Counted from the first letter of the stretch, positions 53,718 to 62,798 are shown. The stretch is 64,000 nt of DNA from Cumulibacter sp047975195 (GCA_047975195.1 JBKEDB010000087.1:22348-86347); one strand, 5' to 3'. The notes: a model not told the origin generated them from the sequence alone. Made by a program: numbers and translations.

Positions 53718-55178
53718 CTACTTTGCGTCCGTTTCGTCGGAGGCCCCCGCCGCGTCCGACTCTTCGGCTGCATCAGCGTCGGTTGCATCAGCGTCGGTCT
53801 CGTCCGAGGAGTCCTCGGCCCCGTCTGCGTCGGCGGCGACGTTGCGGGTCATCGCGGCGATCGCATCAGCGCGAATCTGCTCCAGATCCAGGACCTCGCC
53901 GGCCGAGTCCTTGATCACGACCTTCTGCAGGACGAGTTCGACGGCCTTATTGCGGCGGACGTCGGCCACCAGCGCACCGACCTGACCGGCCTTGGCGACC
54001 TCATCAGCGAACTGCTGCGGATTCATCTGGAACCGCTGCGCCTGCTCGACGATGTACTGGGTGACCTCGGCATCGCCAACGTCGACACCCTCGTCTTCGA
54101 CGATCTGGTCGAGCACAAGCTGAGCACGCAGGCTCTTCTGTGCGTTCTCCTCGATGTCCTTGTCGAACTCTTCGCGAGTCTGGCCCTGCTCCTCAACCCA
54201 CTTGTTGAGCGCGTCCTCGTTGCGGTCGAACGAGTGCACGGCATCGCGCTGTCGGGCTTCAAGCTCCTGCTTGTAGGCGCCTTGCGGCAGTTCGAAGTCG
54301 AGACCCTCGACGATCTTCTCCAGCACGGCTTCGCGAGCGCGACCGATTCGGCCGAATGACTTAGCGTTCTCTAGCTTCGTACGAAGGTCGCCGCGCAACT
54401 CCTCGATCGTGTCGAACTCAGAGGCCATAGCGGCGAAATCGTCGTCCAGCTCGGGGAGTTCCTTTTCCTTGACCGCCTTGACGGTCACGGTGACTTCGGC
54501 GTCCTTGCCGGCCTGATCGCCCGCGACGAGTTCAGAGGTGAAGGTCTTCGAGTCATCGGCCTTCATACCGACGAGCTGCTCATCGATGCCCGGGACGAGC
54601 TGACCGGTGCCGACTTCGTACGACAGGCCGTTGGCGGAGCCGCCCTCGACCTCCTCGCCGTCGACTGTCGCCGTCAGGTCGATGGACACGTAGTCACCCT
54701 CGGCAACCTCGCGCTCGACACCCTTGAGGGTGCTGAAGCGCTCGCGCAGACCAGCGACCTGCTCCTCGACTTCGTCATCGGTGGTCTCTTCGTCTTCGAC
54801 GACGACCTCGACGGCCTCGAGGTCGGGAACGGTGATCTCGGGCCGCAGATCGACCTCGGCAGTGAATTTGAAGGCGTCATCGGCGATCTCGGTGACCTCA
54901 ATCTCCGGCTGACCGATCACGTTGAGTTCATTTTCCTCGACCGACTGGCTGTACGCCTCCGGCAGCGCGTCGTTGACGACGTCCTGCAGTACGGCGCCGC
55001 GGCCAACGCGAGCCTCGAGAATCTGCGGCGGAACCTTTCCGGGGCGGAACCCCGGAACACGAACCTGCTGGCCGATGCGGCGGTACGCAGCGTCGAACTT
55101 ATCCTTGAGCTGGTCGAACGGCACCTCGACCGCCAGTTTGACCCGAGTCGCGCTCAGGTTTTCGACGATGCTCTTCAC
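53718..55178 (-). CDS. tig: trigger factor
   Basis: Ribosome-associated chaperone of 486 residues. The N-terminal ribosome-binding domain carries the GFRPGKVPP signature, a degenerate FKBP-type PPIase domain follows (about 155-240), then the helical C-terminal domain and a very acidic Asp/Ala/Glu tail of about 45 residues. The GTG at 55178 with GAGGAG six bases upstream fixes the start; the frame to 55274 is not used. It precedes clpP1P2 as in mycobacteria. Confidence 0.96.
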   Translation of the reverse strand: MKSIVENLSATRVKLAVEVPFDQLKDKFDAAYRRIGQQVRVPGFRPGKVPPQILEARVGRGAVLQDVVNDALPEAYSQSVEENELNVIGQPEIEVTEIADDAFKFTAEVDLRPEITVPDLEAVEVVVEDEETTDDEVEEQVAGLRERFSTLKGVEREVAEGDYVSIDLTATVDGEEVEGGSANGLSYEVGTGQLVPGIDEQLVGMKADDSKTFTSELVAGDQAGKDAEVTVTVKAVKEKELPELDDDFAAMASEFDTIEELRGDLRTKLENAKSFGRIGRAREAVLEKIVEGLDFELPQGAYKQELEARQRDAVHSFDRNEDALNKWVEEQGQTREEFDKDIEENAQKSLRAQLVLDQIVEDEGVDVGDAEVTQYIVEQAQRFQMNPQQFADEVAKAGQVGALVADVRRNKAVELVLQKVVIKDSAGEVLDLEQIRADAIAAMTRNVAADADGAEDSSDETDADATDADAAEESDAAGASDETDAK

Positions 55179-55350
55179 AGAATCTCCTCGTAGTTGTGCT
55201 TCAGTCGCGGTGCTGACTAGGTTTCGCCTAAGGCACCTGAATGCTTGTTGAGGTCGAGCGCGACTGGAATGCACTGGACCCAGCCGCCCAGTCTAGGTTG
55301 TCTGGGCTCTGCTAGCACCAGGCAGGTGCATGACGAGAGGACTGTTACAT

Positions 55351-56088
55351 ATGTGCTTCGAACCCGACGCCGTTCCCCCGCCGCTGCCAAGCGGCCGCGC
55401 TCCGCTACCTGGTGAGGACATCACGCTCACTTCGGCTGATGGTTCGCAGGTGCTCGCACACCGGGTACGACCGGACAATCCTAACGGCCGCGCGGTGATC
55501 GTGCTGCCCGATGTTCGTGGCCTGTATTCGTTCTACAAGAACCTCGCGGGCGCGTTCGCGGCGGAGGGTTTCGATGCGCTGGCGCTGGACTATTTCGCGC
55601 GCACCGCCGACGACGCCAACCGCACAGGTGACTTCGATCCTTGGCCGCACGTGCGCGCAGCAGAGCCAAAGACTGTGCGTGAGGATATCGCGGCGGCGAA
55701 AAATGAACTTTCGTCGGCGGCGACGTACGCCGTGGGCTTCTGCTTCGGCGGGTCGCACGCCTTCTGCCTCTCGGCTGTCGATCACGATTTTGCCGGCGTC
55801 GTGGGGTTCTACGGAAAGCCGTACAACCAGGCGGGTTCGGACATGAGCCCGATCGAGATGACCGACCAGATGAAGGTGCCGGTGCTCGGTTTGTTCGGCG
55901 GCGGGGACAGCAGCATTCCGCAAGACATCGTCGATGCGTTCGGCGAAGAGATGACCGCTTCGAAGGTGCCGCACGAGTTGCACACCTATCCACGCGCGCC
56001 GCACTCGTTCTTTGATCGAACCTCGGACGAATGGGCCGAAGCCTGCCAGGACGCGTGGACGCGGACACTGTCGTTCATGTCCGCGTAG
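55351..56088 (+). CDS. dienelactone hydrolase family protein
   Basis: Alpha/beta hydrolase of 245 residues. The catalytic cysteine is in GFCFGGSHAF (the dienelactone hydrolase elbow GxCxGG), the aspartate in LFGGGDSS and the histidine in YPRAPHSFFDR. The ATG at 55351 (MCFEPDA) is preferred because homologues begin MC(F/Y)D; an ATG at 55330 would add seven residues. The substrate is not known. It is convergent with the SDR gene at 56.4 kb. Confidence 0.9.
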   Translation: MCFEPDAVPPPLPSGRAPLPGEDITLTSADGSQVLAHRVRPDNPNGRAVIVLPDVRGLYSFYKNLAGAFAAEGFDALALDYFARTADDANRTGDFDPWPHVRAAEPKTVREDIAAAKNELSSAATYAVGFCFGGSHAFCLSAVDHDFAGVVGFYGKPYNQAGSDMSPIEMTDQMKVPVLGLFGGGDSSIPQDIVDAFGEEMTASKVPHELHTYPRAPHSFFDRTSDEWAEACQDAWTRTLSFMSA

Positions 56089-56116
56089 GCGCAACTTCTG
56101 CGGTGGGCTCGCCCTC

Positions 56117-56214
56117 GTTCTCGCGATCTGCGGGGTAGTTACCTACGTTCTCACCACCTGCGGGACAGTTACCCACGATACAGGGCGATTATCGTGCGTC
56201 ACTCCCCCGCAGAT
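56117..56214. repeat. intergenic repeat: two tandem 30-base units plus an inverted copy
   Basis: Units at 56117-56146 and 56147-56176 both run GTTCTC...CTGCGGG..AGTTACC.AC and agree at 24 of 30 positions. A third copy (56190-56214) lies in reverse orientation, so the second and third form an imperfect hairpin of about 24 pairs with an eight-base loop (CACGATA / TATCGTG at its inner end). No protein or terminator T-run explains it. It sits between convergent genes. Confidence 0.75.
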
Positions 56215-56245
56215 TCACCGCCTGGCCGCGTAGGTCGCCCCGGGA

Positions 56246-56266
56246 TCTCGCGGCCTCGCCGCGAGA
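56246..56266. other. short GC-rich hairpin
   Basis: TCTCGCGGC / GCCGCGAGA, nine pairs with a CTC loop, downstream of the repeat cluster and between convergent genes. It may help terminate transcription. Confidence 0.5.
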
Positions 56267-56295
56267 GCGAACTCAGCGGACTCCAGCGACCCGAG

Positions 56296-56330
56296 GTCAG
56301 CAAGGCCCGCATGTCTGCGGGCCCGCTGAC
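56296..56330. terminator. possible terminator after the SDR gene
   Basis: GTCAGC-AA-GGCCCGC, six-base loop, GCGGGCC-C-GCTGAC: a 13-pair stem with one internal loop, 44 bases beyond the SDR stop on the minus strand. No T-run follows. Confidence 0.5.
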
Positions 56331-56373
56331 GGCCGCCTCCGTCTCGCGACCTGACGCGTCGGGTCCGCGCACG

Positions 56374-57114
56374 TCAACGTACTGGAACCGAACCGCCGTC
56401 CACAGTGAGCGTTTGCCCTGTCATGTAACTGCTTTCGTCCGATGCTAGGAAGGAGAACGTCGGCGAGATTTCCTCCGGTTCCGCCCAGCGCTTCATCGGT
56501 ATCCGATCACGATAGACGTCCTTGAACCTCTCGTCGGTCCGAATAACCTCGGTCATCGGCGTCGCCGCGGCGGGCGAAACCGCGTTCGCAGTGATCCCTA
56601 TGTCGGCTAGTTCCTTGGCGGCCGAGCGCATCAGCGCGAGGATCCCGCCCTTGGCTGCGGCGTAGTTGCATTGGCCGATTGTCCCGTTGATCCCAGCGGA
56701 CGAGGTGACGTAGATGAGCCGGCCGAAGCGTTGCTCACGCATGTAGGTCAACGCCTCTTGAGTGCAGATCCAACTGCCTTTCAGGTGCACATTGAGAACG
56801 GCGTCCCACTGCTCGTCGGTCATCTTCCACATCATCGCCGGGCGGGTGATTCCGGCGTTCGCGACCAGGACGTTGGGCGGGCCCCACAGGTCGTTCGTTT
56901 CTAGCATCACCTGTCGCATATCGCCGCGCTTGCTGACATCCCCGATAAATCCTCGTGCGGAGTCGCCCAACTTCGCTGCAATATCACCGATCTGTTCGTT
57001 GGCATCGACTAGCGCAACCTTCGCGCCGTGTGCGACGAAGTCCTTAGCCACGGCAAGTCCGATTCCTTGCGCGGCACCGGTAACGACCGCGATCCGGCCA
57101 TCCAGCTTTCCCAT
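56374..57114 (-). CDS. short-chain dehydrogenase/reductase (3-oxoacyl reductase-like)
   Basis: SDR of 246 residues with VTGAAQGIGLA near the N-terminus, NAGITRP, and the catalytic segment VTSSAGINGTIGQCNYAAAKGG (Ser, Tyr, Lys visible as TSSAGINGTIGQCNY then AAK). The ATG at 57114 (MGKLDGRI) is used; the frame to 57183 is an Arg-rich leader. It follows two MaoC-type dehydratase genes on the same strand after 83 bases, which suggests a ketoreduction-dehydration pathway for acyl chains. Confidence 0.92.
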   Translation of the reverse strand: MGKLDGRIAVVTGAAQGIGLAVAKDFVAHGAKVALVDANEQIGDIAAKLGDSARGFIGDVSKRGDMRQVMLETNDLWGPPNVLVANAGITRPAMMWKMTDEQWDAVLNVHLKGSWICTQEALTYMREQRFGRLIYVTSSAGINGTIGQCNYAAAKGGILALMRSAAKELADIGITANAVSPAAATPMTEVIRTDERFKDVYRDRIPMKRWAEPEEISPTFSFLASDESSYMTGQTLTVDGGSVPVR

Positions 57115-57197
57115 CGATGCTCCGATCTGGTGAGCGCTGGTTCTACCTGCGGTGCTTCGCAACCTTCGACGGTCACGAGGCACCGCAGGTGAACGCG

Positions 57198-57593
57198 TTA
57201 CTGCTTGACGGTCGCCTGACCGCTGTAGACGACGACGTCTTTCTGATTGGTGACCGTGATCGTCAAGGCGGCTACGTCGCCTTCGACGGAGTCAACCGCG
57301 ATCTTGTTGGTGAGCGTGTCCCCCGGCCACACCTGCGAGGTGAACCGACCGCCGAAAGAGGTGATGTTCTCGACGCCGACGAGTTCGTCCAGCGCGCGCG
57401 ATGACATCCCCATGGTGAGCATGCCGTGCGCAAACACAGACGGGTAGCCGGCAACCTCGGTCGCGAAGCGCTCATCAGTGTGTACTGGGTTGTAGTCACC
57501 GGACGTGCCGGCGTACTGCACGAGTTGGGTGCGAGTCAGGTCGTCGACCAGCACCGACTCAAAGGTCTGGCCTGCATTCAACTTCGTGCTCAT
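57198..57593 (-). CDS. MaoC-like hot-dog dehydratase (HadB-like subunit)
   Basis: A 131-residue MaoC-type protein. The hydratase-2 motif is visible as YAGTSGDYNPVHTDE with the catalytic Asp and His. This is the catalytic partner in heterodimeric R-specific enoyl hydratases such as mycobacterial HadAB. Its start overlaps the upstream hot-dog gene's stop by four bases (ATGA), implying a complex of the two products. It is not in the usual rpmG-hadA-hadB-murB context. Confidence 0.9.
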   Translation of the reverse strand: MSTKLNAGQTFESVLVDDLTRTQLVQYAGTSGDYNPVHTDERFATEVAGYPSVFAHGMLTMGMSSRALDELVGVENITSFGGRFTSQVWPGDTLTNKIAVDSVEGDVAALTITVTNQKDVVVYSGQATVKQ

Positions 57594-58072
57594 GCCTGCT
57601 CCACTACCTTCTCTGGGACGACGCCTACCTGGCGGACGGTCACAACCGGTTCGCCGTTCTGGTCCTCAAAGATCGTCAGCGCCTCGGAGAACCGCAACGT
57701 TCCGCCGCGGCGGCCGGTCTTCGTCCAGGTCTCACCTTTCTCGTGGCGCGCGCTCAGCACATCGCCAACCTTGACCGGGCGGTGGTAGGTGTAATGCTGC
57801 TCGGCGTGCAGGGATCCGCCTCTGTCCCCGCGCTGTTCCGCGGTCGCGCCGCTGGCGTTCTTGCCTGACCCGATCCACGACTCGCCCGGCTTGGGCCGCA
57901 AGCCTTCGTTCGGGTCGAACTGGCGAATCCCGGCGAGGAAAGTCGGCGGGGCGTAGATCGACTGGCCGCCATCTTTCTTGATCTCGTCGAGCAACTCATC
58001 GTCCTTATAGCCGACCGAGCGCGCGAACATCAGTACGTGACTTGCCTCGATGGGCATGGTTACTTCCGACAT
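57590..58072 (-). CDS. FAS1-like dehydratase / MaoC N-terminal domain protein (HadA-like)
   Basis: A 160-residue hot-dog protein of the type that pairs with a catalytic MaoC subunit. YAPPTFLAGIR and HAEQHYTYHRPVKVGDVL are the recognisable family segments; the catalytic Asp-His pair is not present, as expected for the substrate-binding subunit. It is translationally coupled to the catalytic subunit downstream. Role in fatty-acid or mycolate-like dehydration is inferred. Confidence 0.88.
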   Translation of the reverse strand: MSEVTMPIEASHVLMFARSVGYKDDELLDEIKKDGGQSIYAPPTFLAGIRQFDPNEGLRPKPGESWIGSGKNASGATAEQRGDRGGSLHAEQHYTYHRPVKVGDVLSARHEKGETWTKTGRRGGTLRFSEALTIFEDQNGEPVVTVRQVGVVPEKVVEQA

Positions 58073-58401
58073 ACAGTCTCCCTTTCCTGGGTACCTGTGC
58101 GTTTCGCTGGCGACGCCGCAGCGTCACAAGCGGTTGGTTGTGACCGTAGTCGCACGGGCGCCTGGGTATCTAGAGCAGACCGCATCCCAGGATCACCGCC
58201 GGGCTCGCCCGTACGCCCCGTCTAGGGAGCGGATGCTTCGCCTGTCTGGGCGCGCCGGATTCGTCGGTGCCTATACCAAAGCCTCAGAACCGGTAGCCAG
58301 TGAACGACGGCTTCGCTCGATCGAGGGAGTCGTCATAGTGATCGCCGGTCGCGCGACGCGCGTCCCTAGCCGTTTACGGCCCGTGACCAGGCATTTTAAA
58401 G
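58073..58401. other. intergenic region before the tRNAs
   Basis: About 330 bases. The start codons at its left edge belong to the dehydratase operon, so its promoter should be here. I found no reliable gene, and no strong hairpin by eye. The long plus-strand frame crossing it continues through the antisense of the tRNA and is not credible. Confidence 0.5.
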
Positions 58402-58475
58402 TCGGGGTGACAGGATTCGAACCTGCGACCCTCCGCTCCCAAAGCGGATGCGCTACCAAACTGCGCTACACCCCG
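58402..58475 (-). tRNA. tRNA-Pro (UGG)
   Basis: 74 bases on the minus strand. Acceptor CGGGGTG / CACCCCG, D-arm GCGCAGTTTGGTAGCGC, anticodon arm TCCGC-TTTGGGA-GCGGA with anticodon TGG, T-arm with GGTTCGAATCC, and discriminator A. CCA is not encoded. Confidence 0.97.
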
Positions 58476-58572
58476 AGTCGTGCGTCAAACAGTCTACGCA
58501 GGCCTGATGGGCACCTCGTCGGCAGTACCTATGGGAGCGTGTAGACTCGATCCGGCCGCTCAAGCAGGCCGC

Positions 58573-58646
58573 GCGGATGTAGCTCAATGGTAGAGCCTCA
58601 GTCTTCCAAACTGATTACGCGGGTTCGATTCCCGTCATCCGCTCCA
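58573..58646 (+). tRNA. tRNA-Gly (UCC)
   Basis: Acceptor GCGGATG / CATCCGC, D-arm GCTCAATGGTAGAGC, anticodon arm TCAGT-CTTCCAA-ACTGA with anticodon TCC, T-arm GGGTTCGATTCCC. Discriminator T, and CCA (58644-58646) is encoded. A TAGACT at 58542-58547 could be its -10 box. Confidence 0.97.
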
Positions 58647-58875
58647 CATAACTCGGCTTCAGGGAGTCGAGTCGGATCACCACGCCGCACATGATTGCGG
58701 CATCGCGAAATCAGTCAGCATCTGCCTGAGCCTGCGAATACCTCGACAGCATCACAGCTAACGACATGTCGGCGCCGAGTAACCCAGCTCCGCCGGCGAT
58801 CGGGGTGATACGGCGACGTAACCTGCCGAAGAAATTCACGCGACAGTTGTCAGGGGCGGCGCCTACGCTTGTCCC

Positions 58876-60432
58876 ATGCACCCTGACGCCGCATCCGGCG
58901 ATGTTCCGGACGAATCTGACGCGCGTCCGGCCGGTGATCGCGGCGGCGCGCTCGCGCCCGCCCATGACAACTCAGCAACGCACACCGAGGGGCCTGTGGT
59001 CCCCGCCGACGGTATGCGCACCTTCCTGCATGTGCTCGTCAACACCGCGCTCGCGAACGTTACGACGAGTTTCCTCTGGTTCGCGCTCACTTTCTGGGTA
59101 TACCTAGAAACTAGGTCCGTGCTCGCTACCGGGGTGATCGGTGGCGCATACATGCTTCTGGTCGCCATGTTCAGCATGTTCTTCGGCACGCTCGTTGACC
59201 GCTACCGCAAGCACCAGGTGATGGTGGCCTCCGGGGTGGGTACGTTCGCCCTGTTCGGACTGGGCGGGATCGTGTACGCCGTCGTCCCGACCAGTTCCCT
59301 ATTAGATATCGGCCAACCGTGGTTCTGGGTATTCACCGTCATCATTCTCTGCGGCTCAGTCATCGAACAACTGCGCAATATCGCATTGTCGACGACGGTC
59401 AGTCTGCTGGTCCCGCCCGAGCGGCGTGGCAACGCAAACGGGATGGTCGGCACCGTCCAGGGCTTGGCAGTCATGGTCACCAGCGTTTTCAGCGGTCTGG
59501 CGATCGGCATGATGGGCATGGGATGGACCATCATGATCGCCGTCGTGCTGGTCGCTGCCGCGCTCGTACATCTGCTCACGCTGAGCATCCCCGAGACTGA
59601 AGTCGCGCGCGACCCGAACAACCGTGGTGTCGATTTCCGCGGCGGTTATCTCGCTGTGCGCGCGGCATCCGGTCTGCTGGCGCTGATCATTTTCACCACG
59701 TTCAACAACCTCACCGGCGGCGTCTTTATGGCGCTGATGGACCCCTACGGGCTCGAACTCTTCTCCCCCGAGGTGTGGGGAGTCGTGCTTGCCGTAACGA
59801 CCACCGGATTCCTTATCGGCGGCGCGATCATCGCGAAATTCGGTCTCGGCAAGAACCCGATCCGCACCATGCTGATCACAGTGATGGTGATCGGCGTACT
59901 CGGATCAACGTTCGCGATCCGCGAGGTGTGGTGGCTGTACGCCATCGGCATCTGGCTATTCATGATCACCATGCCGGTCGTGGAGGCAGCCGAGCAGACA
60001 ATCATCCAGCGCGTCGTACCGTTCCGAAAACAAGGACGTGTATTCGGGTTCGCGATGACGTTCGAGTCGGCATCGGCGCCCATCACATCGTTCCTGGTCG
60101 CACCCATCGCCGAATTCTGGGTAATTCCGTATATGAATGGGGAGTCCGGACAAGATACCTGGGGTTGGCTGCTCGGCGAAGGCAGCACCCGCGGAATCGC
60201 GCTGTGCTTCCTCGCGGCGGGGATCGTATCGATTCTGCTCGGCGGCGGGGCGTTCATGACAAAGTCGTACCGCAATATTTCTGCGCAGTATCGCGATGCG
60301 ACAAAGAACGACCCAGGCAAGGACCCACAGGCCTCGACGGTTGCCGATGACGCCTCGATCGACGTGCCCGACTTCGCCGCACAGGCCCCGGATGGGCCCG
60401 AGGAGTCGGCGGCGTCGCGACTCCCGCGGTGA
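58876..60432 (+). CDS. MFS transporter, macrolide-efflux-like
   Basis: A 518-residue membrane protein with an acidic cytoplasmic N-terminus of about 45 residues and about twelve membrane helices. FFGTLVDRYRKHQVMVAS is the cytoplasmic loop 2-3 motif, and LVPPERRGNANGMVGTVQGL follows helix 4. The layout fits MFS efflux proteins of the MefA/enterobactin-exporter type. A long polar C-terminal tail ends the protein. The substrate is unknown. Confidence 0.88.
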   Translation: MHPDAASGDVPDESDARPAGDRGGALAPAHDNSATHTEGPVVPADGMRTFLHVLVNTALANVTTSFLWFALTFWVYLETRSVLATGVIGGAYMLLVAMFSMFFGTLVDRYRKHQVMVASGVGTFALFGLGGIVYAVVPTSSLLDIGQPWFWVFTVIILCGSVIEQLRNIALSTTVSLLVPPERRGNANGMVGTVQGLAVMVTSVFSGLAIGMMGMGWTIMIAVVLVAAALVHLLTLSIPETEVARDPNNRGVDFRGGYLAVRAASGLLALIIFTTFNNLTGGVFMALMDPYGLELFSPEVWGVVLAVTTTGFLIGGAIIAKFGLGKNPIRTMLITVMVIGVLGSTFAIREVWWLYAIGIWLFMITMPVVEAAEQTIIQRVVPFRKQGRVFGFAMTFESASAPITSFLVAPIAEFWVIPYMNGESGQDTWGWLLGEGSTRGIALCFLAAGIVSILLGGGAFMTKSYRNISAQYRDATKNDPGKDPQASTVADDASIDVPDFAAQAPDGPEESAASRLPR

Positions 60433-60482
60433 CCGTGGCCTCTGATGGTGGCCAGGCGCAATCGCTGGTGCTGGTGCTGGTG

Positions 60483-61829
60483 TCAGGCTGATCGTTGCGC
60501 AGGGGCGTCATTCGGGCTGTAATCGGGACCAAGGTCTTCGATCGCGGCGCGAGCGATCACCTGCTGCACCGAGACGGCGCGCTCGGAGCGACCACGTCCA
60601 ACGAACGAGACGGTCCAATGCAGCAGCGTCGTCAGTCGCTTCTTGAATCCGATGATGTAGAAGAGGTGCACGACTAGCCACATCAACCACGCGATCCACC
60701 CCGTAGCCCGGATCGGACCGGCGCTGACGATCGCGCGGAATCGAGAGATCGTCGCCATACTGCCCTTATCCCGGTACTGGAACTGCCGCGTCACCGTCGG
60801 CATGATTAGCCGATCGCCGATCAACCCAGCCGCGTGGCGTCCGCCTTGGATCGCGACCTGCGCCACTCCTGGTAACCCGTCGAGCGACATCATGTCACCA
60901 ACGACATAAACCTCGGGGTGATTCGGCAGCGTCAGATCCGGGTTCACCATGATCCGTCCAGCCCGATCCAGTTGCGCCCCGGATTGTTCCGAGAGCGTCT
61001 TGGTCAATGGTGAGGCCTGCACTCCGGCAGCCCAGATCTTGCACTCTGCTGGGATCCGGTACGTCTTACCGTCCGGTCCCTCAACGACCAGTCCGTACGC
61101 GTCGACGTCCACCACCTTGCTGTTGAGGCGTACGTCGATGCCCACATGTTCGGCGGTCTCTTTAGCCTTGATCGATAGACGATCACCAAAGGTTCCGAGC
61201 ATCTGAGGCGCCCCGTCCAACAGGATCACCTTCGCCTTGCGGGTATCGAAGTTGTTGAACTCCGACGGCAATGCCCGATAGGCAAGCTCGGCAATCTGCC
61301 CCGCCATCTCCACGCCGGTCGGTCCGGCACCGACGACGACGAAGGTCATCAGTCGCTCGACTTCCGCCGGGTCCGCGCTGAGCTCGGCACGCTCGAACGC
61401 GCCGAAAATGCGGCCGCGCAACTCCAGCGCATCATCGATGGACTTCATGCCAGGCGCGAATCGCGCAAAATGATCGTTGCCGAAATACGATTGCCCCGCC
61501 CCGGCGGCGACGATGAGGGAGTCGTAACTCATCTTCATCCGCTTGTCGAAGAGCCGGTAGTGAACGGCCTTGTTATCGAGATCGATATCGGTGACGTTAG
61601 CGAGGTGCACTTGCACGTTCTTCTGACGCCGCAGCACCTCACGGGTCGCTGGCGCGATCTCGCCAGCGCTCAGAATGCCGGTTGCCACTTGATACAGCAA
61701 CGGCTGGAACAAATGCTGACTGGTGCGGCTGACCAAGGTGACGTCGACGTTCTTCTTCTCGAGCGCACGAGCGGCGAACAACCCGCCGAATCCGGAACCG
61801 ACAATGACTACATGGTGGCGCCTGCCCAT
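60483..61829 (-). CDS. ndh: type II NADH dehydrogenase
   Basis: Non-proton-pumping NADH:quinone oxidoreductase of 448 residues. FAD loop VIVGSGFGGLFAARAL, NADH loop VVVGAGPTGVEMAGQ, and a C-terminal FAD segment YVVGDMMSLDGLPGVAQVAI are visible. A C-terminal hydrophobic, amphipathic stretch (WIAWLMWLVVHLFYIIG) anchors it at the membrane. The convergent MFS gene ends 51 bases away. Confidence 0.95.
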   Translation of the reverse strand: MGRRHHVVIVGSGFGGLFAARALEKKNVDVTLVSRTSQHLFQPLLYQVATGILSAGEIAPATREVLRRQKNVQVHLANVTDIDLDNKAVHYRLFDKRMKMSYDSLIVAAGAGQSYFGNDHFARFAPGMKSIDDALELRGRIFGAFERAELSADPAEVERLMTFVVVGAGPTGVEMAGQIAELAYRALPSEFNNFDTRKAKVILLDGAPQMLGTFGDRLSIKAKETAEHVGIDVRLNSKVVDVDAYGLVVEGPDGKTYRIPAECKIWAAGVQASPLTKTLSEQSGAQLDRAGRIMVNPDLTLPNHPEVYVVGDMMSLDGLPGVAQVAIQGGRHAAGLIGDRLIMPTVTRQFQYRDKGSMATISRFRAIVSAGPIRATGWIAWLMWLVVHLFYIIGFKKRLTTLLHWTVSFVGRGRSERAVSVQQVIARAAIEDLGPDYSPNDAPAQRSA

Positions 61830-61945
61830 CGTTGATCCCTCCGACTAAACGACTGCCTTTGTCATGGTATGAGCGCCGGAGGCAAAACTGGACCCGAATC
61901 GACACCGACTACCTCACGTTGAGACGTGCGCGATACGTTTTCGGT

Positions 61946-62392
61946 ATGCGCGTTTTTATCGGCTGCGACCATGCCGGATTCGAACTCAAGAACTATCTCG
62001 TCGACCACCTCATTGGCGCCGGGCATGAGGTGACGGACATGGGTGCCCACGTCTACGACAAGGACGACGACTACCCACCGTTCTGCATCGCCACCGCTGA
62101 ATCCGTTCGCGACACCGAGGGGAGCCTCGGCATCGTGATCGGCGGGTCCGGAAACGGCGAGCAGATCGCGGCTAACAAGGTGAAAGGCATCCGGGCCGCG
62201 CTCGCTTGGAGCCCGGAGACCGCCTCGCTGGCGCGCGAACACAACAATGCGCAGGTTGTCGGCATTGGTGCGCGGATGCACTCGCTCGAGGAGGCGGCGC
62301 TCATAGCCGACGCGTTCCTCGCTACGGCATGGAGCGGCAATGAGCGTCATCAGCGCCGGATCGATCTGCTTGCCGACTACGAGGCAAAGTAG
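61946..62392 (+). CDS. rpiB: ribose-5-phosphate isomerase B
   Basis: RpiB of 148 residues interconverting ribose-5-phosphate and ribulose-5-phosphate. MRVFIGCDHAGFELKN and GGSGNGEQIAANKVKG are the family motifs; the Glu in GNGEQ is used as base in the mycobacterial enzyme, where E. coli has Cys. The ATG at 61946 is the start; the frame to 61832 is upstream leader. A terminator follows. Confidence 0.96.
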   Translation: MRVFIGCDHAGFELKNYLVDHLIGAGHEVTDMGAHVYDKDDDYPPFCIATAESVRDTEGSLGIVIGGSGNGEQIAANKVKGIRAALAWSPETASLAREHNNAQVVGIGARMHSLEEAALIADAFLATAWSGNERHQRRIDLLADYEAK

Positions 62393-62421
62393 CAAGAAGG
62401 AGCAAACCCTAGGACGTCGAA

Positions 62422-62454
62422 AGCCGCCGGTCACCCGCAGGGTGGCCGGCGGCT
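62422..62454 (+). terminator. intrinsic terminator after rpiB
   Basis: AGCCGCCGGTCACCC / GGGTGGCCGGCGGCT: a 15-pair stem with one T-G pair and a three-base loop, 29 bases after the stop, followed by CGTTGCTATT. Confidence 0.88.
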
Positions 62455-62603
62455 CGTTGCTATTGGACTAGTGCAGGAAAACGCGTGGCGAGGACCGCTG
62501 CACCCAGCGGGAGCTCCGCCCCCGTGCGCCTCCTACCTCAGCGCCACTCCAATCGATCCCCGGTCAGGGTTCGCGGGTGGTCGCTCGCGGACGGTGGGCG
62601 AGG

Positions 62604-62795
62604 CTACGTCGGTGGTTTCCAATTTCGCCGGACGATCCGCAAGGTCTCTTCGACCTCGGCAAAGTCCTCGGCCGACGGCCGGTTTACGTCACGTACTCGC
62701 ATCGCTCGGGACCGTTCGATCTGCGACGGGCTGTTCGCGACGACTTCGTGCACAGCGCGAGCCTCGCCGTCCTGCTGTCCGCGTGCCCGTCCCAT
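62604..62795 (-). CDS. small protein, function unknown
   Basis: A 63-residue frame that begins three bases after the DsbA-like gene's stop on the same strand. The middle and C-terminus (RVRDVNRPSAEDFAEVEETL, then a basic-aromatic end) look like a folded helical protein, and codon third positions are mostly G or C, consistent with coding. No ribosome-binding site is obvious, so expression would rely on coupling to the upstream gene. Family not recognised. Confidence 0.45.
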   Translation of the reverse strand: MGRARGQQDGEARAVHEVVANSPSQIERSRAMRVRDVNRPSAEDFAEVEETLRIVRRNWKPPT

Positions 62796-62798
62796 CGC

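Noticed and set aside
58050..58544. 164-residue plus-strand frame
   Set aside because: It crosses the antisense of tRNA-Pro; the GVTGFEPATLRSQSG-type string is the familiar false translation of a tRNA.
58402..58646. tRNA pair as a phage or island attachment site
   Set aside because: No integrase, no repeated tRNA 3' end and no foreign gene block nearby.
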